DNA from: Burkholderiales bacterium
GTDB taxonomy: Bacteria > Pseudomonadota > Gammaproteobacteria > Burkholderiales > Burkholderiaceae_C
DNA length: 64,000 bases
Direction of reading: 5' to 3'
Assembly (NCBI GenBank): GCA_947372225.1
Contig: CANBSV010000001.1
Location: forward strand, 1 to 64,000
The position numbers and the translations under genes were made by a program. Positions 8,505 to 16,423 of this stretch are shown one piece after another. The notes beneath the pieces were generated by a model that worked only from the letters and a program-made list of their open reading frames with translations, was not told the DNA's origin and did not search any database. How positions within the stretch are numbered: position 1 is the first letter of the stretch; the number at the start of each line of letters is the position of its first letter.

Positions 8505-9947
8505 ATGGCCACCCGTTTCCGATCGATTTTTTCTGTGCTTGGCGCCTTGGTGATGCTGAGCGGTGCCTTGCTGTGCGGCGAGGCGCAAGCGGTGCCAACC
8601 TTCAACCGCCAGACCGGACAAAACTGCGTGGCGTGCCACGCGGGCGGGCAGTTTCCTGAGCTCACACCCTACGGGCGCATGTTCAAGCTCACCGGCTACA
8701 CGCTGGGCGCACGCACGATTCCGATTTCAGCCATGGCCGTGGCGACGTACTCCGACGTGTCCAACACCTCCAAGAGCGACGATCCCAAGGCCGACTTCCA
8801 GAAGAACCGCAAGCCCATCTTCGCCACGGGCAGCCTGTTTCTTGCCGGCAAGATCACCGACAACCTCGGCGCGTTCACGCAGATCACCTACGACCCCTAC
8901 GCCTCGCAGAACAGCGAAGGGCACTTTCGCGGTCACAGCAACGTCGACAACGTCGACATCCGCTACGTCGACCGCTTCATCAGCGAGCAGCAAGACCTCA
9001 TCCTTGGCGTGAGCGCCAACAACAACCCGTCCGTGTCCGACCCGTGGAACACCGCCGCGGCCTGGATGCAGTACGTGCCCGTGCCCAGCCCCACCAGCAG
9101 CCGATTCATCGACGGCAGCGCGCCCTACACCGGCTACGGTGCAGGCGGCAACATCGCCGGGCTGACGGCCTACGCCTATCTGAACCGCTCGATCTACGCC
9201 GAGATCGGCGGCTATGGCACCTCCAAGGGCGTGATGTCGTTCATGAGTGCCGGCACGCACGCCGCAGACACCACCCAGTTGCGAGGCATCAACCCGTACT
9301 GGCGCCTGGCGCTGAACCACGAGTGGGGCCCGCACGCCCTGATGGTGGGCACCTCCGGCATGGTCGCCGATGCCTACGACGACCCGCTCGACACCTCAAG
9401 CGCGTCCACCGTGCACCGCTTCAGAGACCTCGGCTTTGACGCTCAGTACCAGTACCTGCTCGATCCGCACTCGGTCACCGCGCAGTTCGCCTACATGCGC
9501 AACCACACCCGCTACTCCGCCGCTCAGGCCGGTGCCGATGCCGCGTTCTATCAACCCGGCGGCAGCGTGCTGCTCGCCCCGGGCAACGCAAGCGACACCA
9601 ACCGCACCCTGCGCGCCAAGCTCACCTATGTCTACCAGGCCAAGTACGGCGGCAGCGTCGGGGCCTTCCGGTTGACCGGCAGCCGCAACACGGCCAACCA
9701 GTCGGCCGGCTACGACGTGGGCGGCGTGCTCACCCGCACCGACGGCGTGGGCAGCAACCTGTCGGGCAACCCTGGTACCGAGGGCTGGACGCTCGAAGCC
9801 TTCTGGACGCCCATGCAGTACATGCGCCTCGGCGCGCAGTACACCGCCTACGGGCGCTTCAACGGCGCCACACACAACTACGACGGTTTCGGGCGCAACG
9901 CGCGCGACAACAACACACTGTTCCTCTACACCTGGGTGGCGTACTGA
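8505..9947 (+). CDS. Cyc2-like fused monohaem cytochrome-porin
   Basis: A 480-residue outer-membrane protein. A signal peptide ends at about residue 29 (EAQA). Immediately after comes a single haem c motif, Cys41-Val-Ala-Cys44-His45, in the block RQTGQNCVACH followed by FPELTPYGRMFKLTGYT. The remaining 400 residues show alternating, Tyr/Gly/Asn-rich strands typical of a beta-barrel and end in an aromatic residue (WVAY). A haem head fused to a porin of this length is the build of Cyc2, the outer-membrane Fe(II) oxidase; related barrels exist in non-iron bacteria, so the substrate is an inference. It is coupled to the dihaem lipoprotein gene that follows. Confidence 0.7.
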   Translation: MATRFRSIFSVLGALVMLSGALLCGEAQAVPTFNRQTGQNCVACHAGGQFPELTPYGRMFKLTGYTLGARTIPISAMAVATYSDVSNTSKSDDPKADFQKNRKPIFATGSLFLAGKITDNLGAFTQITYDPYASQNSEGHFRGHSNVDNVDIRYVDRFISEQQDLILGVSANNNPSVSDPWNTAAAWMQYVPVPSPTSSRFIDGSAPYTGYGAGGNIAGLTAYAYLNRSIYAEIGGYGTSKGVMSFMSAGTHAADTTQLRGINPYWRLALNHEWGPHALMVGTSGMVADAYDDPLDTSSASTVHRFRDLGFDAQYQYLLDPHSVTAQFAYMRNHTRYSAAQAGADAAFYQPGGSVLLAPGNASDTNRTLRAKLTYVYQAKYGGSVGAFRLTGSRNTANQSAGYDVGGVLTRTDGVGSNLSGNPGTEGWTLEAFWTPMQYMRLGAQYTAYGRFNGATHNYDGFGRNARDNNTLFLYTWVAY

Positions 9948-10606
9948 TGCATTCCTCTGGCCGTGCCTTTCCCATGAAGATCGTCTCCCTCATCGCCGTC
10001 GCAGCAGCCCTGGTGGCTGGCTGCGCCGGTGTCGAGCGCTCCCGCGATGTGGGCGATCCGAAGGTTTCCGGAGCGACGCTTGCCCAGCAGGTGTGCTCCA
10101 ACTGCCACGGGCTGAGCGGCACTTCGGTGTCGCCTAACTTTCCGAACCTGGCCGCACAAACGCAGCCCTACCTGGTCTCGCAGCTGAGTGCTTTCCGAGG
10201 CCATGGCCGAAGCGATCCTGCCGGCTACCAGTACATGTGGGGTCTCAGCCGGCATCTGACCGATGAGCAGATCGAGGGCCTGGCCACCTACTACGCGCAG
10301 CAACATGCTGTGGTGCAGCCGTCCGAGGGCGATCCCGGCCGGCTGTCAGCAGGCAAGGCCATCTTTGAGGCGGGCATCGAAGCCAAGGGCGTGCCGGCAT
10401 GCAACACCTGTCACGGCGACAAGGGTCAGGGCATGGCGACGTTCCCGCGCCTGGCAGGCCAGCACGTGGACTACACGCTCAAGCAACTCATGGTGTTTCA
10501 ACGCACCGATGAGCGACCCGATGGGGCGGTGATGAAGATCATCTCGCACGGCCTGACCGTGCAGGACATGAGCGACGTGGCTGCTTACGTGCAGACCTTG
10601 CCGTAA
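9947..10606 (+). CDS. dihaem cytochrome c4-like lipoprotein
   Basis: A 219-residue protein whose ATG overlaps the stop of the cytochrome-porin gene (TGATG), showing coupling. A second ATG at 9974 gives a cleaner lipoprotein signal (MKIVSLIAVAAALVAGC), with the lipidated Cys at residue 17 of that form. Two haem c motifs are seen, CSNCH and CNTCH, about 100 residues apart in two similar halves, as in cytochrome c4. A membrane-tethered periplasmic dihaem cytochrome next to a haem-porin suggests electron transfer from the outer membrane toward the respiratory chain. Which of the two starts is used is uncertain. Confidence 0.85.
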   Translation: MHSSGRAFPMKIVSLIAVAAALVAGCAGVERSRDVGDPKVSGATLAQQVCSNCHGLSGTSVSPNFPNLAAQTQPYLVSQLSAFRGHGRSDPAGYQYMWGLSRHLTDEQIEGLATYYAQQHAVVQPSEGDPGRLSAGKAIFEAGIEAKGVPACNTCHGDKGQGMATFPRLAGQHVDYTLKQLMVFQRTDERPDGAVMKIISHGLTVQDMSDVAAYVQTLP

Positions 10607-10650
10607 GACTTGCGGGAGCCGGTGCGGTGCGAACCGCGCACCCAAAGAAA

Positions 10651-10678
10651 AAGGGCCCTGAGTCACCTCAGGGCCCTT
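10651..10678. terminator. strong bidirectional terminator (copy A)
   Basis: A perfect 12-bp stem (AAGGGCCCTGAG / CTCAGGGCCCTT) with the loop TCAC. A-rich sequence precedes it on the plus strand (AAAGAAAAAGG), giving a U-run for leftward transcripts. It lies between the rightward cytochrome gene and the leftward small gene and probably ends both. An identical copy is at 14913-14940. Confidence 0.85.
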
Positions 10679-10696
10679 CGTCATTTCAGCCTCAGA

Positions 10697-10912
10697 TCAC
10701 TTGGCGGCAGATGCTGCTGGAGCAGCTTCCTTGGCCGCGTGCTTCTTGGCAGCGTGCTTCTTGTGCACGGGCTTCGAAGCTGCGGGTGCCGGAGCGGCTG
10801 CGGATGCCGGAGCAGCCATGGTCTCTGCCGGCTTGGCGGCTGCGGGTGCCTCAGCAAACGAAACAGCAGCGAAGGCGGTCAGTGCGGCGGCAACAAGCAG
10901 GTTCTTATTCAT
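10697..10912 (-). CDS. small Ala/Lys-rich exported protein (copy A)
   Basis: A 71-residue protein with a signal peptide (MNKNLLVAAALTAFAAVSFA) and a mature part made almost entirely of Ala, Pro and Lys, including HKKHAAKKHAAKEAA. The function is unknown; the low-complexity basic sequence suggests binding to acidic polymers or nucleic acid, but that is a guess. Its paralogue at 14959-15177 differs by a few residues. The flanking terminator and upstream region are also duplicated, so each copy is a complete transcription unit. Confidence 0.8.
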   Translation of the reverse strand: MNKNLLVAAALTAFAAVSFAEAPAAAKPAETMAAPASAAAPAPAASKPVHKKHAAKKHAAKEAAPAASAAK

Positions 10913-11021
10913 GGTCTGTATTCCAGTTCAAGCATTGCTCGTATTGGCTCCGAGCGGGGTGAGCAGTCTCGGTAGTTGCCGAGCTTGCAATCACAACGTC
11001 AGCCGCAGGGGTTCGGTTTAC

Positions 11022-11381
11022 TCAGGCGCCAAGTCAGTTGGATAAAGGCCTTGCGCAGAGCACTCTTAAGCCGGCCTTCATCTTGGATGCCTAGCCTCGC
11101 TCGGCCCCTGCGGCGATGCCTGTGTCCGCTGACGTTCGTGATGACCAGGGTCAGTGCCCTCGTATTCATCCGTTCGGCGGTCCCGTCTGAACCTCAACCT
11201 GAAGGGCCCGAATGTATCGGTCTGCACCAGCCACCTCACCTGAACTCTGCAGACTTTCTGCGCTGGGCTCGCGCGGCCCGATTCAATGTCGAAGCGGCCT
11301 TGAGAGAAGTTCCGGCGGCCTGACTCAACCCAAGCAGCCCGAGCGAAATTCCGGGCGATTCAATTGCATCTGCCGCCAGCA
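11022..11381. other. intergenic region upstream of glycosylation cassette
   Basis: These 360 bases hold no gene that I can support. A short open frame ending at 11323 has a protein-like tail (SADFLRWARAARFNVEAA) but no ribosome binding site and no family resemblance; it may be a worn remnant. The region begins where the direct repeat ends and contains a CTTAAG hexamer at 11065 (see the separate site). Confidence 0.4.
11065..11081. promoter_or_regulatory. possible degenerate PmrA/QseB-type box (site 3)
   Basis: CTTAAG (11065-11070), five bases, then CTTCAT (11076-11081), matching only four of six bases in the second half. It lies about 300 bases before the ArnT-like gene and 150 bases upstream of the small leftward gene. 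It is noted because CTTAAG is rare in this GC-rich DNA and PmrA is known to control lipid A glycosylation genes elsewhere. Confidence 0.3.
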
Positions 11382-12956
11382 ATGAAACTCCCCCTCGCAG
11401 ACGCAGGGCCACCTCGCGGCCCTCGGTTCGCGCTCACCCCTTCCGTGGTGGCCATTGGTTTCCTTGTGTTCGCCGTCGTTTGGCTGGTCCTGCTCGGGCT
11501 CACGAACCTGACCGCTCCGGTGGACAACATCGAACAACTCACGTGGGTCAGGTCGCTCGAATGGGGCTACTTCAAGCATCCTCCTTTGCCGACGTGGCTG
11601 ATCTGGATGCCCGTCAAGGTCTTTGGTCTGTCCGTCTGGGTCAGTTACCTGATGGGTGCTGTGATGGTCTTGGGTTCGTTCGCCATCATGTGGCGCTTGC
11701 TTCGCCGGTTGCGCGGCTCAGCCTTCGCTGATGTCGCGCTGCTGGCCGGCTTGAGCATGGCGTGCTACAGCAAAAGGCTCTACTCGTACAACCACAACTC
11801 GCTGCTGCTGCTGCTTTCGGTGGCCAGCGCCGCTTTGCTCTGGCAGGCCTGCACGAGCCGTCGCTTGAGATGGTGGGTTGCATTTGGCCTGTCGATGGGG
11901 CTGGGTGCGTTGTCGAAGTACGAGATCGCCCTGACGGTCATCTCGGCCTTGGTGTTCGTGTTCCATCAGCGCACCTGGCGCGATCCTGCCAATCGGCTCG
12001 GGATGCTTTGTGCCACTCTGGCTGCCTTGATGGTCTTCGCCCGGCACATCGCGTGGCTGCGAGGTCACGACTTCGGGCCCATCAGCTACGCATTCGAGTC
12101 CTCACTCGGGGTCGGTCTCAGCCTGCCGGCGCGGGCCCAACATACCTTCATGTGGCTTCTGGAACTCGGCGCGCATGGCGCGGGAACCTTCGTGCTGCTC
12201 GCGTTGGCGGCGTGGCAATTGAGGAAGCTCCGAACGGCCGAGCAGGCATCGGCAGCAAGTCGCGATATGGATCCGCGTGATCCAGCGCGGGCCTTGATAC
12301 TCACCTGGGGCCTGGTGCCGCTTTGCCTCTTGGCAGCCATGGGTTTGCTGTTCGGCGTCGAGCTGAAAGGCGGCTGGGGTGTGGCCTACCTGATTTTTGC
12401 CGCTCCTGCGGCCATGGAACTCGCACCGCGAGGCTTTTGGGGCCAGGTCGATTTGAAGAAGCTGTTCCCCGTGTTCCTGGCCCTTCAGGCTTCCATGTGG
12501 GCCCAGGAGTACTCAAAGGCGGCGGGAGGTGCGGTGCCGTACGCCCTTCACCATGTGAAGTCTTTCGATTCGGATGCGTACGCGAGGGTGATTGCGGGCC
12601 CCGCTCGCGCCAAGCTCGGCGGGCCCATACGCGTGGTCAGCGGTCCGGATCCGCTGGCCAGCATGCTGGCCATCAGGCTGCCCGAAAGGCCTCTTGTCCT
12701 GATCGACGCCCGCTCGGACAGGAGCCCGTGGATCACGACAGGACTTGTGGATCGATGTGGCGCGGTCGAGCTGGGTTCGCCTGTGGCTGTTGGACTCACC
12801 GGGCACGCCGATGTGGTGCCGCCGGCGCCGGCCGAACGTTATGCCGATATTCACATTGATCCCGTGGGTGCCGAGCCGGTTGGCTCGATGCTTCCGGGTC
12901 TGTCATGGCGGGTGCGCTTGCCCAAACCCGGCGCCGCGCCATGCGAGCTCACATGA
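11382..12956 (+). CDS. PMT/ArnT-like membrane glycosyltransferase
   Basis: A 524-residue inner-membrane protein of the PMT_2 / GT39-GT83 type. About ten hydrophobic helices fill the first 370 residues. The first periplasmic loop has the hallmarks of the fold, an acidic stretch (TAPVDNIEQLTW) followed by EWGYFKHPPLPTWLI. A soluble C-terminal domain follows. Relatives move sugars from undecaprenyl phosphate to lipid A or proteins in the periplasm. It overlaps the GT2 gene by ATGA and forms an operon with it and the deacetylase, the same trio of activities as ArnT, ArnC and ArnD. Confidence 0.8.
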   Translation: MKLPLADAGPPRGPRFALTPSVVAIGFLVFAVVWLVLLGLTNLTAPVDNIEQLTWVRSLEWGYFKHPPLPTWLIWMPVKVFGLSVWVSYLMGAVMVLGSFAIMWRLLRRLRGSAFADVALLAGLSMACYSKRLYSYNHNSLLLLLSVASAALLWQACTSRRLRWWVAFGLSMGLGALSKYEIALTVISALVFVFHQRTWRDPANRLGMLCATLAALMVFARHIAWLRGHDFGPISYAFESSLGVGLSLPARAQHTFMWLLELGAHGAGTFVLLALAAWQLRKLRTAEQASAASRDMDPRDPARALILTWGLVPLCLLAAMGLLFGVELKGGWGVAYLIFAAPAAMELAPRGFWGQVDLKKLFPVFLALQASMWAQEYSKAAGGAVPYALHHVKSFDSDAYARVIAGPARAKLGGPIRVVSGPDPLASMLAIRLPERPLVLIDARSDRSPWITTGLVDRCGAVELGSPVAVGLTGHADVVPPAPAERYADIHIDPVGAEPVGSMLPGLSWRVRLPKPGAAPCELT

Positions 12957-13957
12957 AGCCGCCGCTTGTCGATGCGTTCGAGCGGCCAGGCCGCGCCCCG
13001 TCAGTGTCTTGTGTCGTTCCTTGCCGCAACGAAGCCCCCAACCTCGCGAAGCTGCTGCCCCTGCTCAGCGTCACGTTGAGCGAGTGCAGCCGTGCCTGGG
13101 AGGTGATCCTGGTCGATGACGGCAGCACCGACGAGACTTCGGCGATGCTGCGCGGATGGGCCCAGGTGCCAGGATTTCGTGCGATCCAGCTGTCGCGCAA
13201 CTTCGGCAAGGAGGCCGCGTTGAGTGCCGGGCTGCAGGCCTGCGCCGGCGAAGTCGTCGTGATGATGGACGCCGACTTGCAGCATCCACCGGCGATGATT
13301 CCCACGTTCATTCAACGCTGGCAGGAAGGTCACGACGTCGTTTATGCCAGCAGGACCGATCGATCCGACGAAAGCTGGCTCAAGCGGCGCGGCGCGGCAT
13401 GGTTCTACTCGCTGGTGAACACCTCCGACCGATTCACAGTGCCAGCTGATGCCGGAGACTTCCGGCTGATGGACCGCAAGGTCGTCGCAGCGCTGCTGTC
13501 GCTGCCAGAGCGCAACCGCCTCATGAAGGGGCTCTACGCCTGGGTCGGGTTCGAGAGCGTGGGGGTTCCTTACCTGCCTGATTCACGCGCTCACGGGCAC
13601 AGTCATTTCAACGCCTTGCGCTTGATCCGGTTGTCGCTGAGCGGGCTGACGGCCTTCACCACATGGCCGCTGCGCATGGTCAGCGCCTTGGGTCTGGCGA
13701 TGGCGCTGCTGTCGCTCGCCTACGGCGGGTTTCTGGTGGCCGACTTCCTGATCCATGGCAATTCGGTCAGTGGCTGGACCACGATCGTCGTCAGCATGAT
13801 GCTTTTTTCCGGTGTCCAGCTGCTGTCGCTGGGCATCGTTGGGGAGTACATCGCCCGTATCTTTGGCGAGGTCAAGGGCAGGCCGCTGTTCGTGATCAAA
13901 CGCGACATGGGAAACGGCTTGAACACTCCCAGTCTTTTGACGCCCTCCGGTGAGTGA
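12953..13957 (+). CDS. GT2 glycosyltransferase, ArnC/GtrB-like
   Basis: A 334-residue protein. The N-terminal GT-A domain has SCVVPCRNEAPNL, the nucleotide-sugar site VILVDDGSTDET and the metal site MMDADLQHPP; two C-terminal membrane helices (about 240-310) anchor it. This is the architecture of enzymes that load a sugar onto undecaprenyl phosphate on the cytoplasmic side, as ArnC, GtrB and DPM1 do. The ATG overlaps the previous stop (ATGA), so translation is coupled to the ArnT-like transferase that would use the lipid-linked sugar. Confidence 0.88.
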   Translation: MKPPLVDAFERPGRAPSVSCVVPCRNEAPNLAKLLPLLSVTLSECSRAWEVILVDDGSTDETSAMLRGWAQVPGFRAIQLSRNFGKEAALSAGLQACAGEVVVMMDADLQHPPAMIPTFIQRWQEGHDVVYASRTDRSDESWLKRRGAAWFYSLVNTSDRFTVPADAGDFRLMDRKVVAALLSLPERNRLMKGLYAWVGFESVGVPYLPDSRAHGHSHFNALRLIRLSLSGLTAFTTWPLRMVSALGLAMALLSLAYGGFLVADFLIHGNSVSGWTTIVVSMMLFSGVQLLSLGIVGEYIARIFGEVKGRPLFVIKRDMGNGLNTPSLLTPSGE

Positions 13958-14876
13958 CCCAGTCGCGCCGGCACCAGGGCCCACGGGCAGCCCTGCGGCT
14001 GCCCGTGGGCGGTCTCCGACACGGGCAATCTGCGTATGCGTCGACGACTTTGGCATGCACCCGGGCATCGACGGCGCAGCACTTCGTTTGGCCGAGATGG
14101 GCCGGGTGCACGCGATCAGTTGTCTCGTTGGTGGCACGTCGTGGACCGGGTCCAGTCCTTCACTGCGGCGCATGGACCCGCTGCGCATCGACATTGGATT
14201 GCACCTCGACTTGACCGAGACACCGCTGCTCGGCGGATCACGCCGCAGCTTGCTTGAACTGATCATCGGCAGTTATCTGCGAACTCTCGATCGCAGCGCC
14301 ATTCGCGCTGAAATCCGGGCGCAACTGGACGCTTTCGATCTGGCCATGGGGCGCGGCCCTGCATTCGTCGATGGGCACCAGCATGTGCATCAGTTGCCGG
14401 TGGTTCGCGGTGAACTTCTGGCGGAATTGCGCGCCCGTGGTCGTGGCTCGCTGCCATGGATTCGGTCGACCTGCACACCGTCTGTTGTGTCGTCTCGATC
14501 GACGAAGCTGTCCGAGGTTTTCAAACCGTGGGTGATTTCGTGGCTCGGCTCTCGGGCACTGGGGTCGGCCGCGCGTCGGCTTGGTTACCCTCAGAACCGG
14601 TGTTTGTTGGGGGTCTATGACTTCAAAGGTGGGCGCAACCGCTATCAGGAACTGCTTGCCAAGTGGTTATCGGCTGCCGGCGATGGCGACTTGCTGATGT
14701 GTCACCCGAGCGCACTGACGAGCGACGGTGATTCATTGAGTCAGGCTCGCCAAGATGAGCTCGAGGTGCTCGCCAGCGACGAATTCGATACCGCCTTGCG
14801 CCGTACCGCTTTGCAACTCGTGCCCATGAGCAAGATCGTCAAGGAACTCCTCGACGGCCGCAGACCATCGATTTGA
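13950..14876 (+). CDS. YdjC/ChbG-HpnK-like carbohydrate deacetylase
   Basis: A 308-residue protein starting at a GTG that overlaps the GT2 gene by 8 bases. YdjC-family metal sites are visible: VDDFGMHPG near residue 30, IDIGLHLDLTE near 90 and FVDGHQHVHQLP near 140. Members remove N-acetyl (or formyl-like) groups from sugars. Beside an ArnC-like and an ArnT-like enzyme it probably trims the lipid-linked sugar before transfer. The first 25 residues are Pro/Ala-rich and low in complexity, and the true start could be slightly downstream. Confidence 0.83.
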   Translation: MSDPVAPAPGPTGSPAAARGRSPTRAICVCVDDFGMHPGIDGAALRLAEMGRVHAISCLVGGTSWTGSSPSLRRMDPLRIDIGLHLDLTETPLLGGSRRSLLELIIGSYLRTLDRSAIRAEIRAQLDAFDLAMGRGPAFVDGHQHVHQLPVVRGELLAELRARGRGSLPWIRSTCTPSVVSSRSTKLSEVFKPWVISWLGSRALGSAARRLGYPQNRCLLGVYDFKGGRNRYQELLAKWLSAAGDGDLLMCHPSALTSDGDSLSQARQDELEVLASDEFDTALRRTALQLVPMSKIVKELLDGRRPSI

Positions 14877-14912
14877 GGTGCGGGCGCGGCCTGATCGGGT
14901 GGCCCAAAGAAA

Positions 14913-14940
14913 AAGGGCCCTGAGTCACCTCAGGGCCCTT
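14913..14940. terminator. strong bidirectional terminator (copy B)
   Basis: Identical to the hairpin at 10651-10678: a 12-bp perfect stem, loop TCAC and A-rich flank. It separates the rightward deacetylase gene from the leftward small gene and likely ends the three-gene operon. Confidence 0.85.
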
Positions 14941-14958
14941 CGTCATTTCAGTCTCAGA

Positions 14959-15177
14959 TCACTTGGCGGCAGATGCTGCTGGAGCAGCTTCCTTGGCCTC
15001 TGCTTTCTTCTTGGCAGCGTGCTTCTTGTGCATGGGCTTCGAAGCCGCTGGTGCCGGAGCAGTGGCGGCGGCCGGAGCAGCCATGGTCTCTGCCGGCTTG
15101 GCGGCTGCGGGGGCCTCAGCAAACGAAACAGCAGCGAAGGCGGTCAGTGCGGCGGCAACAAGCAGGTTCTTATTCAT
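14959..15177 (-). CDS. small Ala/Lys-rich exported protein (copy B)
   Basis: A 72-residue paralogue of the protein at 10697-10912. The signal peptide is identical (MNKNLLVAAALTAFAAVSFA), and differences are confined to the Ala/Pro/Lys tail, where KKHAAKEAA is replaced by KKKAEAKEAA. Identity of the signal region and upstream DNA points to recent duplication or ongoing gene conversion. Function unknown. Confidence 0.8.
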   Translation of the reverse strand: MNKNLLVAAALTAFAAVSFAEAPAAAKPAETMAAPAAATAPAPAASKPMHKKHAAKKKAEAKEAAPAASAAK

Positions 15178-15331
15178 GGTCAGGTTTCCAGTTCAAGCAT
15201 TGCTCGTGTTGGCTCCGAGCGGGGTGAGCAGTCTCGGTAGTTCCCGAGCTTGCATCCACAACGTCAGCCGCAGCGGTTCGGTTTACGCAACGTGAAAACT
15301 AATTCGTGGCCCATGCGATCAGGGCCACTCA

Positions 15332-15913
15332 TCAAAGCCCTATCCAGGCCGCCACACCGATGCCCAGCGCCACCGTGCCCACGCCATAGACGCCCCACTG
15401 CAGCCAGGTCTTGCGCGTGAGCAGTGCAATGGCTGACAGCGCGATCGCGACCTGAATCAGCATCGTGGCCTGTGCCCAACGGTGGTGGTGGTGCATCGCC
15501 ACTTCAGAGGCCTCATCGGCCTCTTTCGAATGCGCCTCGAAGGCTTCGGCCGCCACCTTGATCTCGGTCTTTTCGAACTGATAACGCTTGGCCTGTTCGG
15601 CGAACTTGGCCGCTTGCTCTGCGTTGGTGGTCAGCGCCGAGCCGAGCTCAGCGAGGTTTTGTTTCTGGCCCTTGGCCTGATAGAAGCTCCACTGGTTGGC
15701 AGCTTCGGTCTTTCTGATCGCCGCTTCGTTCTTGCGCATCATGGCCTCGGCCTGTGTCGCGCCGGCCTGGTACGACATCAACGCGCCGAGCGTGGCCAGG
15801 ATCGCTGTCAGGACCGCGATGCGGCCCGAGAACGAGTCGCCCGCGCCGTGCGTGGCCGCGTGCTCCAGCGCATGGTCGTGCGGGCCGTGGACGTGAATTT
15901 CGCCTTCGGACAT
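15332..15913 (-). CDS. DUF4337-type membrane protein
   Basis: A 193-residue protein of the DUF4337 type. The ATG at 15913 has GGGAG upstream. After a His-rich start (IHVHGPHDHALEHAATHG) comes one membrane helix (about 28-50), then a long charged helix likely to be a coiled coil (EAMMRKNEAAIRKTEAANQW), a HHHH patch, and two helices at the C-terminus. Function is unknown; the His clusters at both ends could bind metal, which is only a suggestion. Confidence 0.75.
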   Translation of the reverse strand: MSEGEIHVHGPHDHALEHAATHGAGDSFSGRIAVLTAILATLGALMSYQAGATQAEAMMRKNEAAIRKTEAANQWSFYQAKGQKQNLAELGSALTTNAEQAAKFAEQAKRYQFEKTEIKVAAEAFEAHSKEADEASEVAMHHHHRWAQATMLIQVAIALSAIALLTRKTWLQWGVYGVGTVALGIGVAAWIGL

Positions 15914-16009
15914 GTCTTCAAACTCCCTGGTTTGCCGTTGAGAATCCGGCCCCGCCATTCGGCGACGTGCCGGTGTGTGAACGCGCACCAGCCCTCGGCG
16001 CGCACCGTG

Positions 16010-16327
16010 TCACTGCTGGCCGTGCTCTCCGGCAAAGGCCACGCGGGCATGGGCGTGTTCTACCGCCGCCACCGCCGCCTTCACTTGAGCAATATCGGCC
16101 TGGGGTGAAGCACGCACCTCGACCAGAACGCCCGGCGCGCCGCTTTGCCGGGCTGCCAGCGCTTGGCCCAGTTGCTCGGACGACACCGGGGTGCCGTCCA
16201 GCGTGAGCGCCCCGGCCGCCGAGATCTGCAGCACGCTGTGCGCCGTGGCATCGGGCACATGGCAAGCGCTCAGGAACAGGCCGGCGCCAGCCAGCAGGAA
16301 GGTCGTCAGTCGGGGGCAAGAGGGCAT
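16010..16327 (-). CDS. lipoprotein with ExbD/TolR-like periplasmic domain
   Basis: A 105-residue protein. The signal peptide ends in a lipobox (LFLSAC), so it is a membrane-anchored lipoprotein. The mature part (ALTLDGTPVSSEQLGQALAA, then PGVLVEVRASPQADIAQVKA) resembles the periplasmic domain of ExbD/TolR, where this motif follows a single membrane helix. Here the helix is replaced by a lipid anchor and there is no exbB/tolQ partner nearby. The resemblance is by eye; the role is unknown. Confidence 0.6.
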   Translation of the reverse strand: MPSCPRLTTFLLAGAGLFLSACHVPDATAHSVLQISAAGALTLDGTPVSSEQLGQALAARQSGAPGVLVEVRASPQADIAQVKAAVAAVEHAHARVAFAGEHGQQ

Positions 16328-16423
16328 GTGTCTTTCGGTTGGTGAGGTGTGGGGCATGCTAGCCCCGGCATGCCCTGCGCCGTGTCGCAGCACACCACCT
16401 ACATGCGGTCAAGACGCGTCAGA

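Larger units (their letters stand above)
10641..11021. repeat. direct repeat, copy A (gene + terminator + promoter)
   Basis: This 381-base segment is repeated in the same orientation at 14903-15286, nearly base for base. It contains the terminator, the small exported protein gene and about 110 bases of its upstream region. Similarity stops abruptly at both ends. The two copies bracket the glycosyltransferase cassette. Confidence 0.9.
14903..15286. repeat. direct repeat, copy B
   Basis: The second copy of the segment at 10641-11021, in the same orientation. The two are collinear, with a net 3-base difference inside the small gene. Together they flank 3.9 kb holding the glycosylation cassette and could recombine to delete or amplify it. 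Confidence 0.9.

Noticed and set aside
10976..11323. 115-codon frame before the ArnT-like gene
   Set aside because: No start context and the first half overlaps the duplicated repeat and its upstream DNA; only the tail looks protein-like.
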